Part shown: piece by piece, positions 15,917 through 25,417 of the stretch
How positions within the stretch are numbered: position 1 is the first letter of the stretch
Layout: every line of letters starts with the position of its first letter
Assembly: GCF_000023825.1 (NCBI RefSeq)
Contig: NC_013061.1
Span: 3,100,001 to 3,164,000, forward strand
Direction of reading: 5' to 3'
DNA from: Pedobacter heparinus DSM 2366
GTDB taxonomy: Bacteria; Bacteroidota; Bacteroidia; Sphingobacteriales; Sphingobacteriaceae
DNA length: 64,000 bases
Position numbers and translations under genes: made by a program
Notes under the pieces: generated by a model
The model's database searches: none
What the model was told of the DNA's origin: nothing
Seen by the model: the letters and a program-made list of their open reading frames with translations, nothing else

Positions 15917-16993
15917 TCAGGGAAACAGTCTGGCTTGGTAGACTTCAGCTGTCCGTCCCCCTGAATGTCCGAAATTAGAAAGAGAAAGTCCCAGTAGCCT
16001 TACACTTCTTGAGGTAAAATCGATACCTGCCAGTAAAGATCTGGCAATATCCAGGATGACATCAAGCTCACTTATCCCATCAGCAGATGATTTACTTCTC
16101 GTTATTTGTTTAAAATCACTAAACTTAACCTTCAGGGTTACCGTTCTTCCTGCCAGGCCATATTGTTTCATCCGCTTAAATACAACGTTTGCAATCTTTT
16201 CTATTTCAGGGTTCATCTCTTCAAATCTTGTCAGATCATAGGAAAAGGTATCTTCGGCACTGATAGATTTTGTTTCCTGATTCGGCTCCACAGGTCTGTT
16301 ATCTATACCTCTAACTATATTATAAAAAAACCTGCCACTCTTTCCAAATAAATTGATCAGTTCAGTTTCAGTTAATTTTTTCAGGTCTGCACCTTTATGT
16401 AAACCACGTAACTTCATTTTTCCTGCTGTAACCTTGCCAACACCATGAAATTTTTCAACCGGCAATTGCGCTATAAACCTTTCAATTCCTGATGGCCCTA
16501 CAAAAGTTAATCCATCCGGCTTATTCATACCTGATGCTATTTTGGATACAAACTTGTTTATTGAAATCCCTGCTGAAGCAGTTAATTTAAGCTCATCTTG
16601 TATGGCCTGCTTAATTTGCCTTGCAATATCAATTGCTGAACCTATGCCAAGTTTATCATTCGTTACATCCAGATAAGCTTCGTCTAACGACAAAGGTTCT
16701 ATCAAATCTGTATAACGCTGAAAGATTGCCCTGATCTGTTTAGATACCGCCTTGTAAACTGCAAAACGGGGATATACAAAAATTAGATGAGGGCACAATT
16801 TCAATGCCTGTTTGGAAGGCATTGCAGAGTGTACACCAAATTTTCTCGCCTCATAACTTGCAGTTGCCACAACCCCACCCCTACCTTCAGGAGAACCACC
16901 CACGGCAATGGCCTTCCCCATAAGTTCAGGATGATCCCTCTGTTCAACTGAAGCATAGAATGAATCCATATCAATATGAATGATTTTGCGCAT
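15917..16993 (-). CDS. dinB: DNA polymerase IV (Y-family translesion polymerase)
   Basis: 358 residues, full length for DinB. Catalytic acidic residues are in IHIDMDSFYASVE (Asp8 and Asp10) and SLDEAYLDV (about 102-110). The helix-hairpin-helix thumb has FHGVGKVTAGKM, and the little-finger domain follows. The C-terminus ends QARLFP, a good beta-clamp-binding motif (QxxLF). It copies past damaged bases. No LexA-like box was identified. Confidence 0.95.
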   Translation of the reverse strand: MRKIIHIDMDSFYASVEQRDHPELMGKAIAVGGSPEGRGGVVATASYEARKFGVHSAMPSKQALKLCPHLIFVYPRFAVYKAVSKQIRAIFQRYTDLIEPLSLDEAYLDVTNDKLGIGSAIDIARQIKQAIQDELKLTASAGISINKFVSKIASGMNKPDGLTFVGPSGIERFIAQLPVEKFHGVGKVTAGKMKLRGLHKGADLKKLTETELINLFGKSGRFFYNIVRGIDNRPVEPNQETKSISAEDTFSYDLTRFEEMNPEIEKIANVVFKRMKQYGLAGRTVTLKVKFSDFKQITRSKSSADGISELDVILDIARSLLAGIDFTSRSVRLLGLSLSNFGHSGGRTAEVYQARLFP

Positions 16994-17008
16994 AAAACAA
17001 TATTAAAC

Positions 17009-17037
17009 AAAAAAGGCCTGCAGCATAGCAGGCCTTT
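17009..17037 (-). terminator. Terminator of the histone H1-like gene
   Basis: On the minus strand a perfect 10-bp stem (17028-17037 with 17012-17021, AAAGGCCTGC/GCAGGCCTTT) with a 6-base loop runs into a T-run. It lies 19 bases after the H1-like stop and before dinB, separating the two transcripts. Confidence 0.85.
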
Positions 17038-17056
17038 CCATAACAATCAAAGAATA

Positions 17057-17233
17057 TTACTTGGCATTCTTTTTCTCAGTTACTTCAGCACGGATTTCTT
17101 GTGCAAGACCTTTTAAATCCTGCATTGCTTTACGTACCCTGGTACCAGCGGCACCATTACCTGAATTATAAAATTTGTCTGCATCAGCCTCTACGCCAGC
17201 GATTAATTGTTTAAGCTTTGAAAATTTTTCCAT
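17057..17233 (-). CDS. Histone H1-like protein
   Basis: 58 residues, read directly from the sequence: ATG at 17231-17233, stop 17057-17059. It begins MEKFSKLKQLIAGVEADADK, has GAAGTRVRKAMQDLKGLAQ, and ends in a lysine-rich tail. This matches the short histone H1-like family widespread in Bacteroidota, abundant small proteins thought to bind DNA. Its own terminator follows. Confidence 0.88.
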   Translation of the reverse strand: MEKFSKLKQLIAGVEADADKFYNSGNGAAGTRVRKAMQDLKGLAQEIRAEVTEKKNAK

Positions 17234-17335
17234 GTTTTTCTTTCGTTTAAGATTTTAAAATATATGATATAACGCTCTAAAGTTAATAATTATTGGATTT
17301 CTCCCAAATGAATATTTATGAACATCATTTTTTGT

Positions 17336-18205
17336 TTAAACATTCCTTGAAAAATAATCGTTCAGCATCACACCACAATTTAAACCCAGTGTTTTATGCG
17401 CTTTGTCTTTGAGCTGTCTGATTCGTTCTTTACTAAGTTTTAAAATCTTCTGCATATCCTCAATTGCAGTTTGCGGATATCCGTTCAGTCCATAAAATAA
17501 TATAATGATCTTTTGTTCCCTTTTTGATAAAATATCCAATGCCCTGTTCAGATCCGTTGACAGGGATGCGGCCAATGTAAAATGATCGGTTTGATGTGTA
17601 GCTTCGTCTGCAATTACTTCCATTAATGTACTTCCTGATTCTTCCTTAATTACATCATCTAACGAATAAGTAAAAGCGGCATTAGCCGTATAATCCATTA
17701 CTTTGTCCACTGTAAATCCCGTATAAACTGCCAGTTCTTCAACTGTAGGCATTCTCTCTAGCTGTTGCTCCAGTTTTAATACAGCCTGATTAAGCCTGCT
17801 TATCCCCAGCAGCTGATTGCCAGGTAACCGGATCAGACGTCGCTGTTCGGCAATGGCCTGCAAAATTGCCTGACGGACCCACCATACGGCGAAAGTGATA
17901 AACTTAAAACCTCTGGTTGCATCAAAGCGATGTGCAGCTTTAATCAGTCCGATATTGCCTTCGTTGATCAGATCACCCAGCTTTAGTCCTTTATCCTGAT
18001 ATTTTTTTGCTACGGACACCACAAAACGGAGATTTCCCTTTATAAGCCTGTGCAACGCTTCCTGATCTCCGTTACGGATCGCTGACACCAACCTGAACTC
18101 TTCTTCAGGATCTGTCAAACTAATCCTTCCTATCTCACTTAAATAGCTTTCTACCACATCCGAATCTCTTTTAGCAATTGAAGGTGATATTGTAAATCGT
18201 TTCAT
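17336..18205 (-). CDS. RpoD-like (group 2) RNA polymerase sigma-70 factor
   Basis: From the ATG at 18203-18205 (MKRFTISPSIAKRDSDVV) it has 289 residues; a longer frame starts at 18253, but this ATG matches the usual N-terminus of Bacteroidota RpoD. Region 1.2 (VESYLSEIGRISLTDPEEE), region 2 (LGDLINEGNIGLIKAAHRFD, FKFITFAVWWVRQAI) and region 3 are close to RpoD. Region 4 is diverged: LSKREQKIIILFYGLNGYPQ and LSKERIRQLKDKAHKTL. That suggests an alternative, stress- or growth-phase-type sigma recognising near-housekeeping promoters rather than the primary factor. Confidence 0.85.
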   Translation of the reverse strand: MKRFTISPSIAKRDSDVVESYLSEIGRISLTDPEEEFRLVSAIRNGDQEALHRLIKGNLRFVVSVAKKYQDKGLKLGDLINEGNIGLIKAAHRFDATRGFKFITFAVWWVRQAILQAIAEQRRLIRLPGNQLLGISRLNQAVLKLEQQLERMPTVEELAVYTGFTVDKVMDYTANAAFTYSLDDVIKEESGSTLMEVIADEATHQTDHFTLAASLSTDLNRALDILSKREQKIIILFYGLNGYPQTAIEDMQKILKLSKERIRQLKDKAHKTLGLNCGVMLNDYFSRNV

Positions 18206-18411
18206 AATAATTTTCAACAAAACATAAATACCTTTTTTTAACAAATTTCGCATGCAAAAATTACATATCTGTTATTCTGAACAATTTCAGCTCATTTTAC
18301 GGTTTAAAGTTTAAATACCATATATTATTGGCTTAAGAGCTTTTTTCGAGCCCTGATTTGGAATAAAATTTTATGGTGTTTTTTTAGATCTTATTTGATA
18401 AGGGTTACAAC

Positions 18412-18444
18412 AAAAAAAAGAGGCAGCTAAAAATTAGCTGCCTC
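18412..18444 (-). terminator. Terminator of the FecI/FecR/SusCD operon
   Basis: On the minus strand a 10-bp stem (18435-18444 with 18420-18429, GAGGCAGCTA/TAGCTGCCTC) is followed by eight Ts. It lies 29 bases after the SusD stop. The rest of the 18206-18472 gap shows nothing else. Confidence 0.88.
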
Positions 18445-18472
18445 CCGGGCTTATATAGGCAAAGATTAAGCC

Positions 18473-20059
18473 TTAATTATAATTTGGGTTCTGATCCATT
18501 TTAGGATTCGCCAGCAGTTCCTTTTGAGGAACGGGCCATATCATATCCCGGTTAGCTTTGGCCGATCTCACCTCTACATTCACAGGCTGATTGGTTGAAG
18601 GGTCAATAGCCCCTGTAACCTGCCCGTTCATCACCTGTTCAAATATACCCCATCTCCTGATGTCATAATAACGTACACCTTCAAATGCCAGTTCAACTCT
18701 ACGTTCACGCCTTACCAGTTCGCGTAGTTTATCCTTGGTATTGTAAACGGTAGTATTTACATTAGGCATAGTAGCCCTGCTCCTGATCTCGTTCAGGTAT
18801 TTAACCACATCAGGGTTATTGTAGTCGTCCAGTTCAACCAGCGCCTCTACATAATTTAACAGTACTTCTGCATAGCGCATGATCATAAAGTCGAGCGTTC
18901 TTGTACCCGTTTTATCTTTTGGATCCAGGTATTTATTTATCCAAAAACCTGTTGAAGTTGAATTCTGATCTCCGAGTTTATCCAGGCCGGCTTCAAATGG
19001 CTTTAATACAACCCCGGTATAAGTGCTTCCAGGTAAAATGATAGAAGCGATCATTCTCGGGTCTCTATTGTTCCGGTAATTAGGGTCTTTTGCATAAATA
19101 GCCATAGAATCAGGTCCCAGCTCAGTTAAAGTTTTCCCCTGTCTGGTCTCATAAGCGTTTACCATTGATGCCGAAGGTGAAACGACAGTTTTTCCGCCTG
19201 TACCCTGAGGGGCAAAAGTATTCCATTGGTTACCTCCACTTGTTATTTCCCTAAAAAAAATGCGCTCATCATTAACTTCACCAACATACAGAAACAAATC
19301 TGCATAGCTGTTTTTCAATGTGGTACTTTTACGCAGACTATAGGCATTCATGTCTATTATCTTTTTGGCTGCATCTCTTGCCACATCATATTTTTTGTAA
19401 TAAAGTGCCAGTTTAGAAACCAGCCCCCAGCAAGTAGCTGCCGACATTCTTTTTAAATCCACATTCACAATATATTTGTCGGGCAGATTATTTGCACATT
19501 CAGTAAGTTCAGAAATGATGAAATCGTAAATCTCCTGTTCAGAATTACGTGGTAAATAGCTGTTATCCGGTGTTACAGATTGTTTCATAATTGTAATCCG
19601 GCCAAAAAACATAAAAAGCTCCATATGATAATAGGCCCGTAATGCCCTTGCTTCATAAATATATTGCTTTTTAAGTGTTTCAACTGGCATATATGCCCTG
19701 TCTATGTTTTCCAGAAAACGATTAGCCCTCCTGATATCCCTGTAATCATCGTCCCAGATCCCGGTCCCTACTCCCCAGTTTGGCCCCTGTAGCCCTTTTA
19801 CATAGGATTCATAATCGCCCCTTAAACTTTGCCTTGCAACAGCATTATCACTTAATGCATCAAGGAACATCAGCTGTCTTCCTGAAGAACCGTCTGGAAT
19901 ACCTACGTAGATAGAATTTAGTGCCGCAGCAACATTGGGTTCCGTATTCCACCAAATGTCATCATAAACATCTGTAGGATTGTCATGGGTTAAAAATTTT
20001 TCGCATCCCCCCAATGTTATCAGCAAAACAGGGAACAATAAATAATATATCTTTTTCAT
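18473..20059 (-). CDS. SusD/RagB-family nutrient-binding lipoprotein
   Basis: 528 residues with a lipoprotein signal (LITLGGC, Cys19) followed by EKFLTHDNPTDVYDD. It has the SusD TPR-like helices (IYEARALRAYYHMELFMFFG) and the C-terminal RagB motif (RRERRVELAFEGVRYYDIRRW). It starts 11 bases after susC and is the last gene of the sigma-regulated operon. Confidence 0.95.
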   Translation of the reverse strand: MKKIYYLLFPVLLITLGGCEKFLTHDNPTDVYDDIWWNTEPNVAAALNSIYVGIPDGSSGRQLMFLDALSDNAVARQSLRGDYESYVKGLQGPNWGVGTGIWDDDYRDIRRANRFLENIDRAYMPVETLKKQYIYEARALRAYYHMELFMFFGRITIMKQSVTPDNSYLPRNSEQEIYDFIISELTECANNLPDKYIVNVDLKRMSAATCWGLVSKLALYYKKYDVARDAAKKIIDMNAYSLRKSTTLKNSYADLFLYVGEVNDERIFFREITSGGNQWNTFAPQGTGGKTVVSPSASMVNAYETRQGKTLTELGPDSMAIYAKDPNYRNNRDPRMIASIILPGSTYTGVVLKPFEAGLDKLGDQNSTSTGFWINKYLDPKDKTGTRTLDFMIMRYAEVLLNYVEALVELDDYNNPDVVKYLNEIRSRATMPNVNTTVYNTKDKLRELVRRERRVELAFEGVRYYDIRRWGIFEQVMNGQVTGAIDPSTNQPVNVEVRSAKANRDMIWPVPQKELLANPKMDQNPNYN

Positions 20060-20070
20060 ACTCTTTAGAA

Positions 20071-23000
20071 CTAAAATTTAACGCTGAAACCTATAGTATA
20101 TAATTTAACCAGTCCATAAGTCCACTGGTACCCCCTGCTTTCCGGATCCGTAATCTTTACTGAAGTAAAAGTTATCGGGTTCTGAGCATTAAAATAGGCC
20201 CTGATAGAATTTACGCCAAGTTTTTTTACAAAAGGGGTATTGAAGTTATAACCCAGCTGAACATATTTAACCCTTAAATAAGCACCGTTCTGAAACCAAA
20301 AATCAGAGGAAACTTTATTATTGGCCGGTGTTACGTTTAAACGTGGAAAACGTGCATCTGTCCGCTCAGGCGTCCAGTAATGATTCGCATAATAGGTTGT
20401 TGGAATACCCCCGTCAGCGCTGAAATCAAGCGGATAAGCAAACATTCCATACAATACTGCATCAGATTTCCCCGTACCTTGCAACAAGGCTTCAATATCA
20501 AAGTTCTTGTAAGCTACCCTGAAATTGGCAAAATAATTTAAACGTGGCACAGGATTCCCGATCAGTCCCTGGTCGCCCAGGCCAATTACTTTATCTCCAT
20601 CCACATCAAGATATTTGATATCGCCTGGCTTGGCATTTGACAAAATGGGTATCAGCGGGTTACCGCTACCATCAAAATCGCTAACCTGCAGCAAGCCATC
20701 TGTTCTGTAACCAAAAATACCATTAATTGGGCCACCAACTCTGGAAATAGTAGTTGTGGTTACAATATCACCACCCTGAAGTTTTTGCACTTCATTTTTA
20801 TTATAAGAAAGACCAGGTCTGAATGATATATTTACATATTGCCCTATTCTGTCGTTATAGTTTAACGATAGCTCCCAGCCTTTGTTTTTTACTTCACCTG
20901 CATTAACCGGAACATCTGATTCAAAACCACCAATAAGTGGCAATGTAGGTAACAGAATAATATCTTTTGTTAACTTATCATAGTAGTCAAAGGTTAGTTC
21001 CAGTCTGTTGTTTTTGAGCAGGCCCAGGTCCAATCCAATGTCCAGCATATTTACAGACTCCCAGGTAATGTTTGGATTACCATATGTTGTCTCCACACCA
21101 CTGGAGTTGTTAATAAGTGTCTGGTAACGATATAAACCTATATTGTCATTACCGAGCTTACCATAAGATCCACGGATTTTAAGGTTATTGATCAAACGGC
21201 TATCCTTCAGGAAATTTTCATTGTGAAGGTTCCAGCCCAAAGCTACAGAAGGGAACACACCAAATTTATTACCTGGCCCAAAACGGGAAGAACCATCTGT
21301 ACGTACAGTACCTTCCAGCAGGTACCGGTCTTTATAAGAATAATTCAGTTTTGCATAGCCAGACATAATAGAAAACACATCCCAGGCACCACTATTATTT
21401 TCTTCCTGTGAATAACCTGCCAATGCAAATATCCTGTGATCGTTTAGGTTAAGGGTATAGTCTGCGGTTAATCCGGCATAATAATAGGTAGTTCTTGCCA
21501 TGGTAGTAGTTCTTTGCAGCGCCCATGTTCTAAGCAGGTTACCTGTAAAATAATCAAAATGGTTAAAATTCTCCCGGGTATCCCGCGTCACATCACTGTT
21601 CAAACGGAAACTAAACTGCCCTTTCAGGTTAAAATTTTTAAACATTTCCCATTTTGGCTGTAAATTGATACTGGTCTGTCCAAATTCAGCAGCTCTTTTA
21701 CCTCCAACTTCTGTATAGGCCAAGGGATTTACGATATCCACATGTTGTCCGTAAAAAGTACGGCCATCCTTTACTGGAAACTTAGGGATTATTGTAGGCG
21801 GAACCCTGTACATATCCTCTAAAAGCCTGTTGCCTGTATTTCCACTTGCGCTTAACCTGTTTGGCTGCTGGGTGTCTCTTTTTATGGCAAGAAGATCCAG
21901 GTTCACCTGAAACTTATCACTCAAAGAGATCGTAGTATTTGCACGGATATTAAAGCGTTTCATATTACTTAAAGGAATGATCCCTTTTTGATACGTATAA
22001 TTTCCGGTTAATGCAAAACGGGCAACACTGCTTCCCCCGCTTAAAGAAATGGAGTTACTGGTAATAGGTGCTGCATCATCAATCAGCATATCCAGCCAGT
22101 TGGTATTGGCAAAAGCTTTACCATTATTTGCTACCGGGTCCATTCCGTTTCTGGTATTGTCTATCTGTTCCTGCGTAAATGGCAAAGCATTGGTAGGATT
22201 ATTATTATAGCTGGCCTCATTGTACATACGCATATAAGTAGGTGCATCTACGGTGTTGGGCAATGCCGATGCATGCTGCACGCCATAATAACCATCATAA
22301 ACTACAGATACCTTTCCTGCAACCCCTCGTTTTGTAGTCACAACAATTACCCCATTTGCACCTCTTGAGCCATAGCTTGAAGCAGCAGCAGCATCTTTCA
22401 ATACTGTAACACTCTCTACAGTAACCGGATCAATATGGTTCATGTCCATAGGGATACCATCCACCAGCACCAATGGATCTGAATTGCCTAATGTACTGAT
22501 CCCACGGATCTTAATGGCTGCTGCGTCACCACCGGGCAAGCCCGATGCCTGGGTTACATTTAAACCTGTAACCCCTCCCTGTAAAGACTGGGACAAAGTG
22601 GTGATCGGTTTCCCTTCTATATTCGATTTTACATTTAATGAAGCAACAGAACTTGCTATATGCTTCTTCTGCTGTTCATTTAAACCAACCACAACAATCT
22701 CATTGAGGGCCGAAACATTCTCCTTCAATGATATATTAAGGCTTCGGTCTGTTTTTAAAACGGTATATTCATAGCTTAAAAAGCTGATCATAGAAAAAAC
22801 AAGTATATCGTTTTTCTTTGCCTGAATGGTAAAATAGCCGTCACCATCTGTCGAAGTACCGGTAGTAGAGCCTTTAATCCGGATGCTTACCCCTGGTAGT
22901 GCGCTTGGTGGTTCATGTGTATCATATACACGCCCCCGAATGGTTAATAAACTATCCTGAACAATATTGCTCTCCCCCCTTTCTTTGGAAACGATAACAA

Positions 23001-23352
23001 TCTGTCTCCCCGAAATGGTATACGACAAACCACTATCCTTAAGTGCTTTATCTAAAATTTCTTTAACAGTCTTGTTGTTTAGTTTCAGGTTCAGCTCTTC
23101 ATACTTATTTAATTTAATGAAATCATCTTTATAAATGATGAGATAATCACTTTGCTTCTGAATTTGTTGAAACAGCTCAGGTAAGTTGCCTTTTATAAGA
23201 TCTATATTCATCCGGAGCTGAGCGTATGTATTTGCATAAGTGGTCATCATTCCCATCCATAATAAAACCACCGTAACTTTCATAGTTCTTATTATTTTAG
23301 TTTTGAGCCTTAAATACGATGCATGAGGTTCACATACATGAAGTTTTTTCAT
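20071..23352 (-). CDS. SusC-like TonB-dependent transducer with STN domain
   Basis: 1093 residues. After a signal region (ending YANTYAQ) comes an STN/secretin-type domain (about 48-118; LPELFQQIQKQSDYLIIY, VKEILDKALKDSGLSYTI), the domain that contacts a FecR anti-sigma factor. A carboxypeptidase-regulatory-like domain follows (about 137-215), then a plug (LVLVDGIPM, LKDAAAASSYGSRGANGVI) and the barrel ending in F. It both transports oligosaccharide and reports binding to the FecR encoded upstream. The substrate is not evident from sequence. Confidence 0.95.
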   Translation of the reverse strand: MKKLHVCEPHASYLRLKTKIIRTMKVTVVLLWMGMMTTYANTYAQLRMNIDLIKGNLPELFQQIQKQSDYLIIYKDDFIKLNKYEELNLKLNNKTVKEILDKALKDSGLSYTISGRQIVIVSKERGESNIVQDSLLTIRGRVYDTHEPPSALPGVSIRIKGSTTGTSTDGDGYFTIQAKKNDILVFSMISFLSYEYTVLKTDRSLNISLKENVSALNEIVVVGLNEQQKKHIASSVASLNVKSNIEGKPITTLSQSLQGGVTGLNVTQASGLPGGDAAAIKIRGISTLGNSDPLVLVDGIPMDMNHIDPVTVESVTVLKDAAAASSYGSRGANGVIVVTTKRGVAGKVSVVYDGYYGVQHASALPNTVDAPTYMRMYNEASYNNNPTNALPFTQEQIDNTRNGMDPVANNGKAFANTNWLDMLIDDAAPITSNSISLSGGSSVARFALTGNYTYQKGIIPLSNMKRFNIRANTTISLSDKFQVNLDLLAIKRDTQQPNRLSASGNTGNRLLEDMYRVPPTIIPKFPVKDGRTFYGQHVDIVNPLAYTEVGGKRAAEFGQTSINLQPKWEMFKNFNLKGQFSFRLNSDVTRDTRENFNHFDYFTGNLLRTWALQRTTTMARTTYYYAGLTADYTLNLNDHRIFALAGYSQEENNSGAWDVFSIMSGYAKLNYSYKDRYLLEGTVRTDGSSRFGPGNKFGVFPSVALGWNLHNENFLKDSRLINNLKIRGSYGKLGNDNIGLYRYQTLINNSSGVETTYGNPNITWESVNMLDIGLDLGLLKNNRLELTFDYYDKLTKDIILLPTLPLIGGFESDVPVNAGEVKNKGWELSLNYNDRIGQYVNISFRPGLSYNKNEVQKLQGGDIVTTTTISRVGGPINGIFGYRTDGLLQVSDFDGSGNPLIPILSNAKPGDIKYLDVDGDKVIGLGDQGLIGNPVPRLNYFANFRVAYKNFDIEALLQGTGKSDAVLYGMFAYPLDFSADGGIPTTYYANHYWTPERTDARFPRLNVTPANNKVSSDFWFQNGAYLRVKYVQLGYNFNTPFVKKLGVNSIRAYFNAQNPITFTSVKITDPESRGYQWTYGLVKLYTIGFSVKF

Positions 23353-23398
23353 ATTTTTGTTAATGAGTTAAATAATAGCTTGAATTGGTTATTGTTTG

Positions 23399-23426
23399 AA
23401 GGAGATGTTGGCGCATCTCCTTTTTT
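23399..23426. terminator. Hairpin between anti-sigma gene and susC
   Basis: A 9-bp stem (23399-23407 with 23414-23422) with a 6-base loop lies in the 83-base gap between fecR and susC. Read on the plus strand it has a T-run like a terminator. Read on the transcribed minus strand it has only a short T tract, so it could be a partial terminator, an attenuator or an RNA-stability element that sets different levels of regulator and transporter. Confidence 0.5.
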
Positions 23427-23435
23427 GTTCCATAG

Positions 23436-24521
23436 TTAGCGTTTCTTCAGTTCCAACCTCCTTTCTACACCGTTGTATATATATGGTGTTCCCTCACATA
23501 AAATATTCAATACGTCATCAGCACTGCGCTGAAAATAAAGTGGTCCGGTAAATTTTTCATCAGACAGATCCAGCCCCTGTGTGCTGATCGCTATATTGTA
23601 ATACCTGGCTACCCGCTGTACGATCACATCTAAAGGTTCACTGTTCACATTCACAAAACCATCTTTCCAGGATTGGAACTCCCCCGTCTTAACTTCCGAT
23701 ATTGAAAGTTTATTGGCTTTAAGGTCGTAATTGATCCGTTGGCCCGGAACCAGTTTACGTTCTACCTTATTTAGCCAGTTTCCAGTCGAAAAAGCAATAC
23801 TTCCATGAACCAGCACTGCGTAATTATCGGTGCTGTCCGTATTGGAGCTTACATAAAATTCAGTTCCCAGCACCTTAATGTCCATTTTGTCTGCATGTAC
23901 AAAAAACGGGTGTTCCTTATCGTGCGTAACATCAAAATAAGCTTCTCCTTCTAGATAAACTTCTCTCTTATCGCCAGAAAATGCAACCGGATAAATTAAT
24001 CTGGATCCGGAGTTCAGCCATACTTTCGTACCGTCCGGGAGTTTAATTACCGAGCGTTGGGCATTGCCAACTACAAGTGTATTGAAATCATTTGCGGTAA
24101 TGATATTTTCTTCCTCATTTACAGCTGACTCCAGACCAGGGGTATGCTGTTGTAAAGACCGCTTACCACCGCCTGCATTCTTTTTGCTCACATTCTGTGC
24201 TGCAAAATCCAGTAATCTATGGGTAGGTGTATTCTTTTCATACTGCCATACGCCTATGCCCAGCACAAATAGCAACGCCGCTGCTGCCTGCAGAAACTTT
24301 TTCCAATTGTATATTTTAGATCTGGCTGCCGTCTGCTCCTCAATCCGCTCCCAAAGCTGGGCAGCCTCTAATTCAGGTATTTTTTCCCGGCCCGCAGCCT
24401 TCACAGTAGCTTTTATTTCATGGGCAAGCTCACGTTCACTGTCGGAAATGAATTTTTGCTGATCTTCCGGAACACGGTCTGACAAAAAATCCTCGGCTTT
24501 ATAATTATTCTTCGAATCCAT
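23436..24521 (-). CDS. FecR-family anti-sigma factor
   Basis: 361 residues. A cytoplasmic N-terminal region of about 75 residues is followed by one membrane span (about 76-92, FLQAAAALLFVLGIGVW). A periplasmic FecR domain follows (about 135-245, GNAQRSVIKLPDGTKVWLNSGSRL, VYLEGEAYFDVTHD), then a C-terminal DUF4974-type domain (LDVIVQRVARYYNIAI). It holds the ECF sigma factor encoded just upstream until the STN domain of SusC signals ligand binding. It lies 89 bases after the sigma gene. Confidence 0.93.
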   Translation of the reverse strand: MDSKNNYKAEDFLSDRVPEDQQKFISDSERELAHEIKATVKAAGREKIPELEAAQLWERIEEQTAARSKIYNWKKFLQAAAALLFVLGIGVWQYEKNTPTHRLLDFAAQNVSKKNAGGGKRSLQQHTPGLESAVNEEENIITANDFNTLVVGNAQRSVIKLPDGTKVWLNSGSRLIYPVAFSGDKREVYLEGEAYFDVTHDKEHPFFVHADKMDIKVLGTEFYVSSNTDSTDNYAVLVHGSIAFSTGNWLNKVERKLVPGQRINYDLKANKLSISEVKTGEFQSWKDGFVNVNSEPLDVIVQRVARYYNIAISTQGLDLSDEKFTGPLYFQRSADDVLNILCEGTPYIYNGVERRLELKKR

Positions 24522-24610
24522 TTATACTTTCAATAGTATCTTACAGAGTGAAGAACTTATATTTTATAGACGCGTAAATTAAAAATAATGCAAATAATAT
24601 TTAAAAGACT

Positions 24611-25180
24611 TTATGCCAGTATTTTATAAAGATGGTTCACAACCATGCGTTCCCGTAATTGTTTTACCCCCCTATATACAAGTGTACGGCAGGTCTCTAA
24701 GGAAACATTCATAACCACAGCAATTTCCTCATAGTCCAGCTCTGCATTAAACCTAAGGTACAAAGCTTCCTTTTGGCGGCTGGGCAGCAATTCCAGCTGT
24801 TTGTTTAGTTTTAACAAAAGTTCAGACTGCTGCTCATCACTTATGATCTGCTCTTCAATACTGGAAGAAAGTAAAAAAGGCACTTCAAAACTATGATTTG
24901 CTTCTGCTGCCTTCTTTTTCAATACCAAACAAATTTTACGCTTTAATGAGGTAAAGAGATATGATTTTACATTTACTTCGGGGGCAAGTGTCTTCCGGTA
25001 TTTAAAAAGGTCTACAAACAAATCCTGAATACCATCTTTAACCAGCTCGGTATCCTCTGTGAACCTAAGACCGAAAGCATACAGAGCATCTGCAAACTGT
25101 TTATACAGCAAATTCAAAGCATTCGCATCACCATCAATGAATGAAGTCCATAAATTTCTATCTGAGTCTTTAAACATCAT
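24611..25180 (-). CDS. ECF sigma factor, FecI-like, of the SusCD operon
   Basis: 189 residues with sigma region 2 (about 20-85, DALYAFGLRFTEDTELVKDGIQDLFVDLF) and region 4 (about 125-180, LLPSRQKEALYLRFNAELDYEEIAVVMNVSLETCRTLVYRG). It is the first gene of the sigma/anti-sigma/SusC/SusD cassette and should direct transcription of susCD when released by FecR. ATG 25178-25180 is used; the next codon is also ATG. Confidence 0.93.
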   Translation of the reverse strand: MMFKDSDRNLWTSFIDGDANALNLLYKQFADALYAFGLRFTEDTELVKDGIQDLFVDLFKYRKTLAPEVNVKSYLFTSLKRKICLVLKKKAAEANHSFEVPFLLSSSIEEQIISDEQQSELLLKLNKQLELLPSRQKEALYLRFNAELDYEEIAVVMNVSLETCRTLVYRGVKQLRERMVVNHLYKILA

Positions 25181-25360
25181 TCATTAGTTTATGTAAAACA
25201 ATGTTACTGCTAAGTAAATCTGGTTAGTTTCATTGGTTTTAAACAGCATATCAATATTAAGAAAAATAATTTAAAACCTTTATTTTTTTATGTTGCAAAC
25301 CTAGCTTAAATCGATAACCTTAACCCTAACTCCCTGTTAAGAATTCATTAAGTCTTACAT

Positions 25361-25394
25361 AAAAATCCCCGGCTTTAATTAAAAGCCGGGGATT
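25361..25394 (-). terminator. Terminator of the oxidoreductase/DUF1080 operon
   Basis: On the minus strand a perfect 13-bp GC-rich stem (25382-25394 with 25364-25376, core CCCCGGCTTT) with a 5-base loop ends in a T-run. It closes the 32734-to-25418 operon and separates it from the sigma gene. The rest of the 237-base gap (25181-25417) should hold the sigma-gene promoter, but no clear consensus was found. Confidence 0.88.
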
Positions 25395-25417
25395 AAGTTT
25401 ATGGATATTCAAAATTA

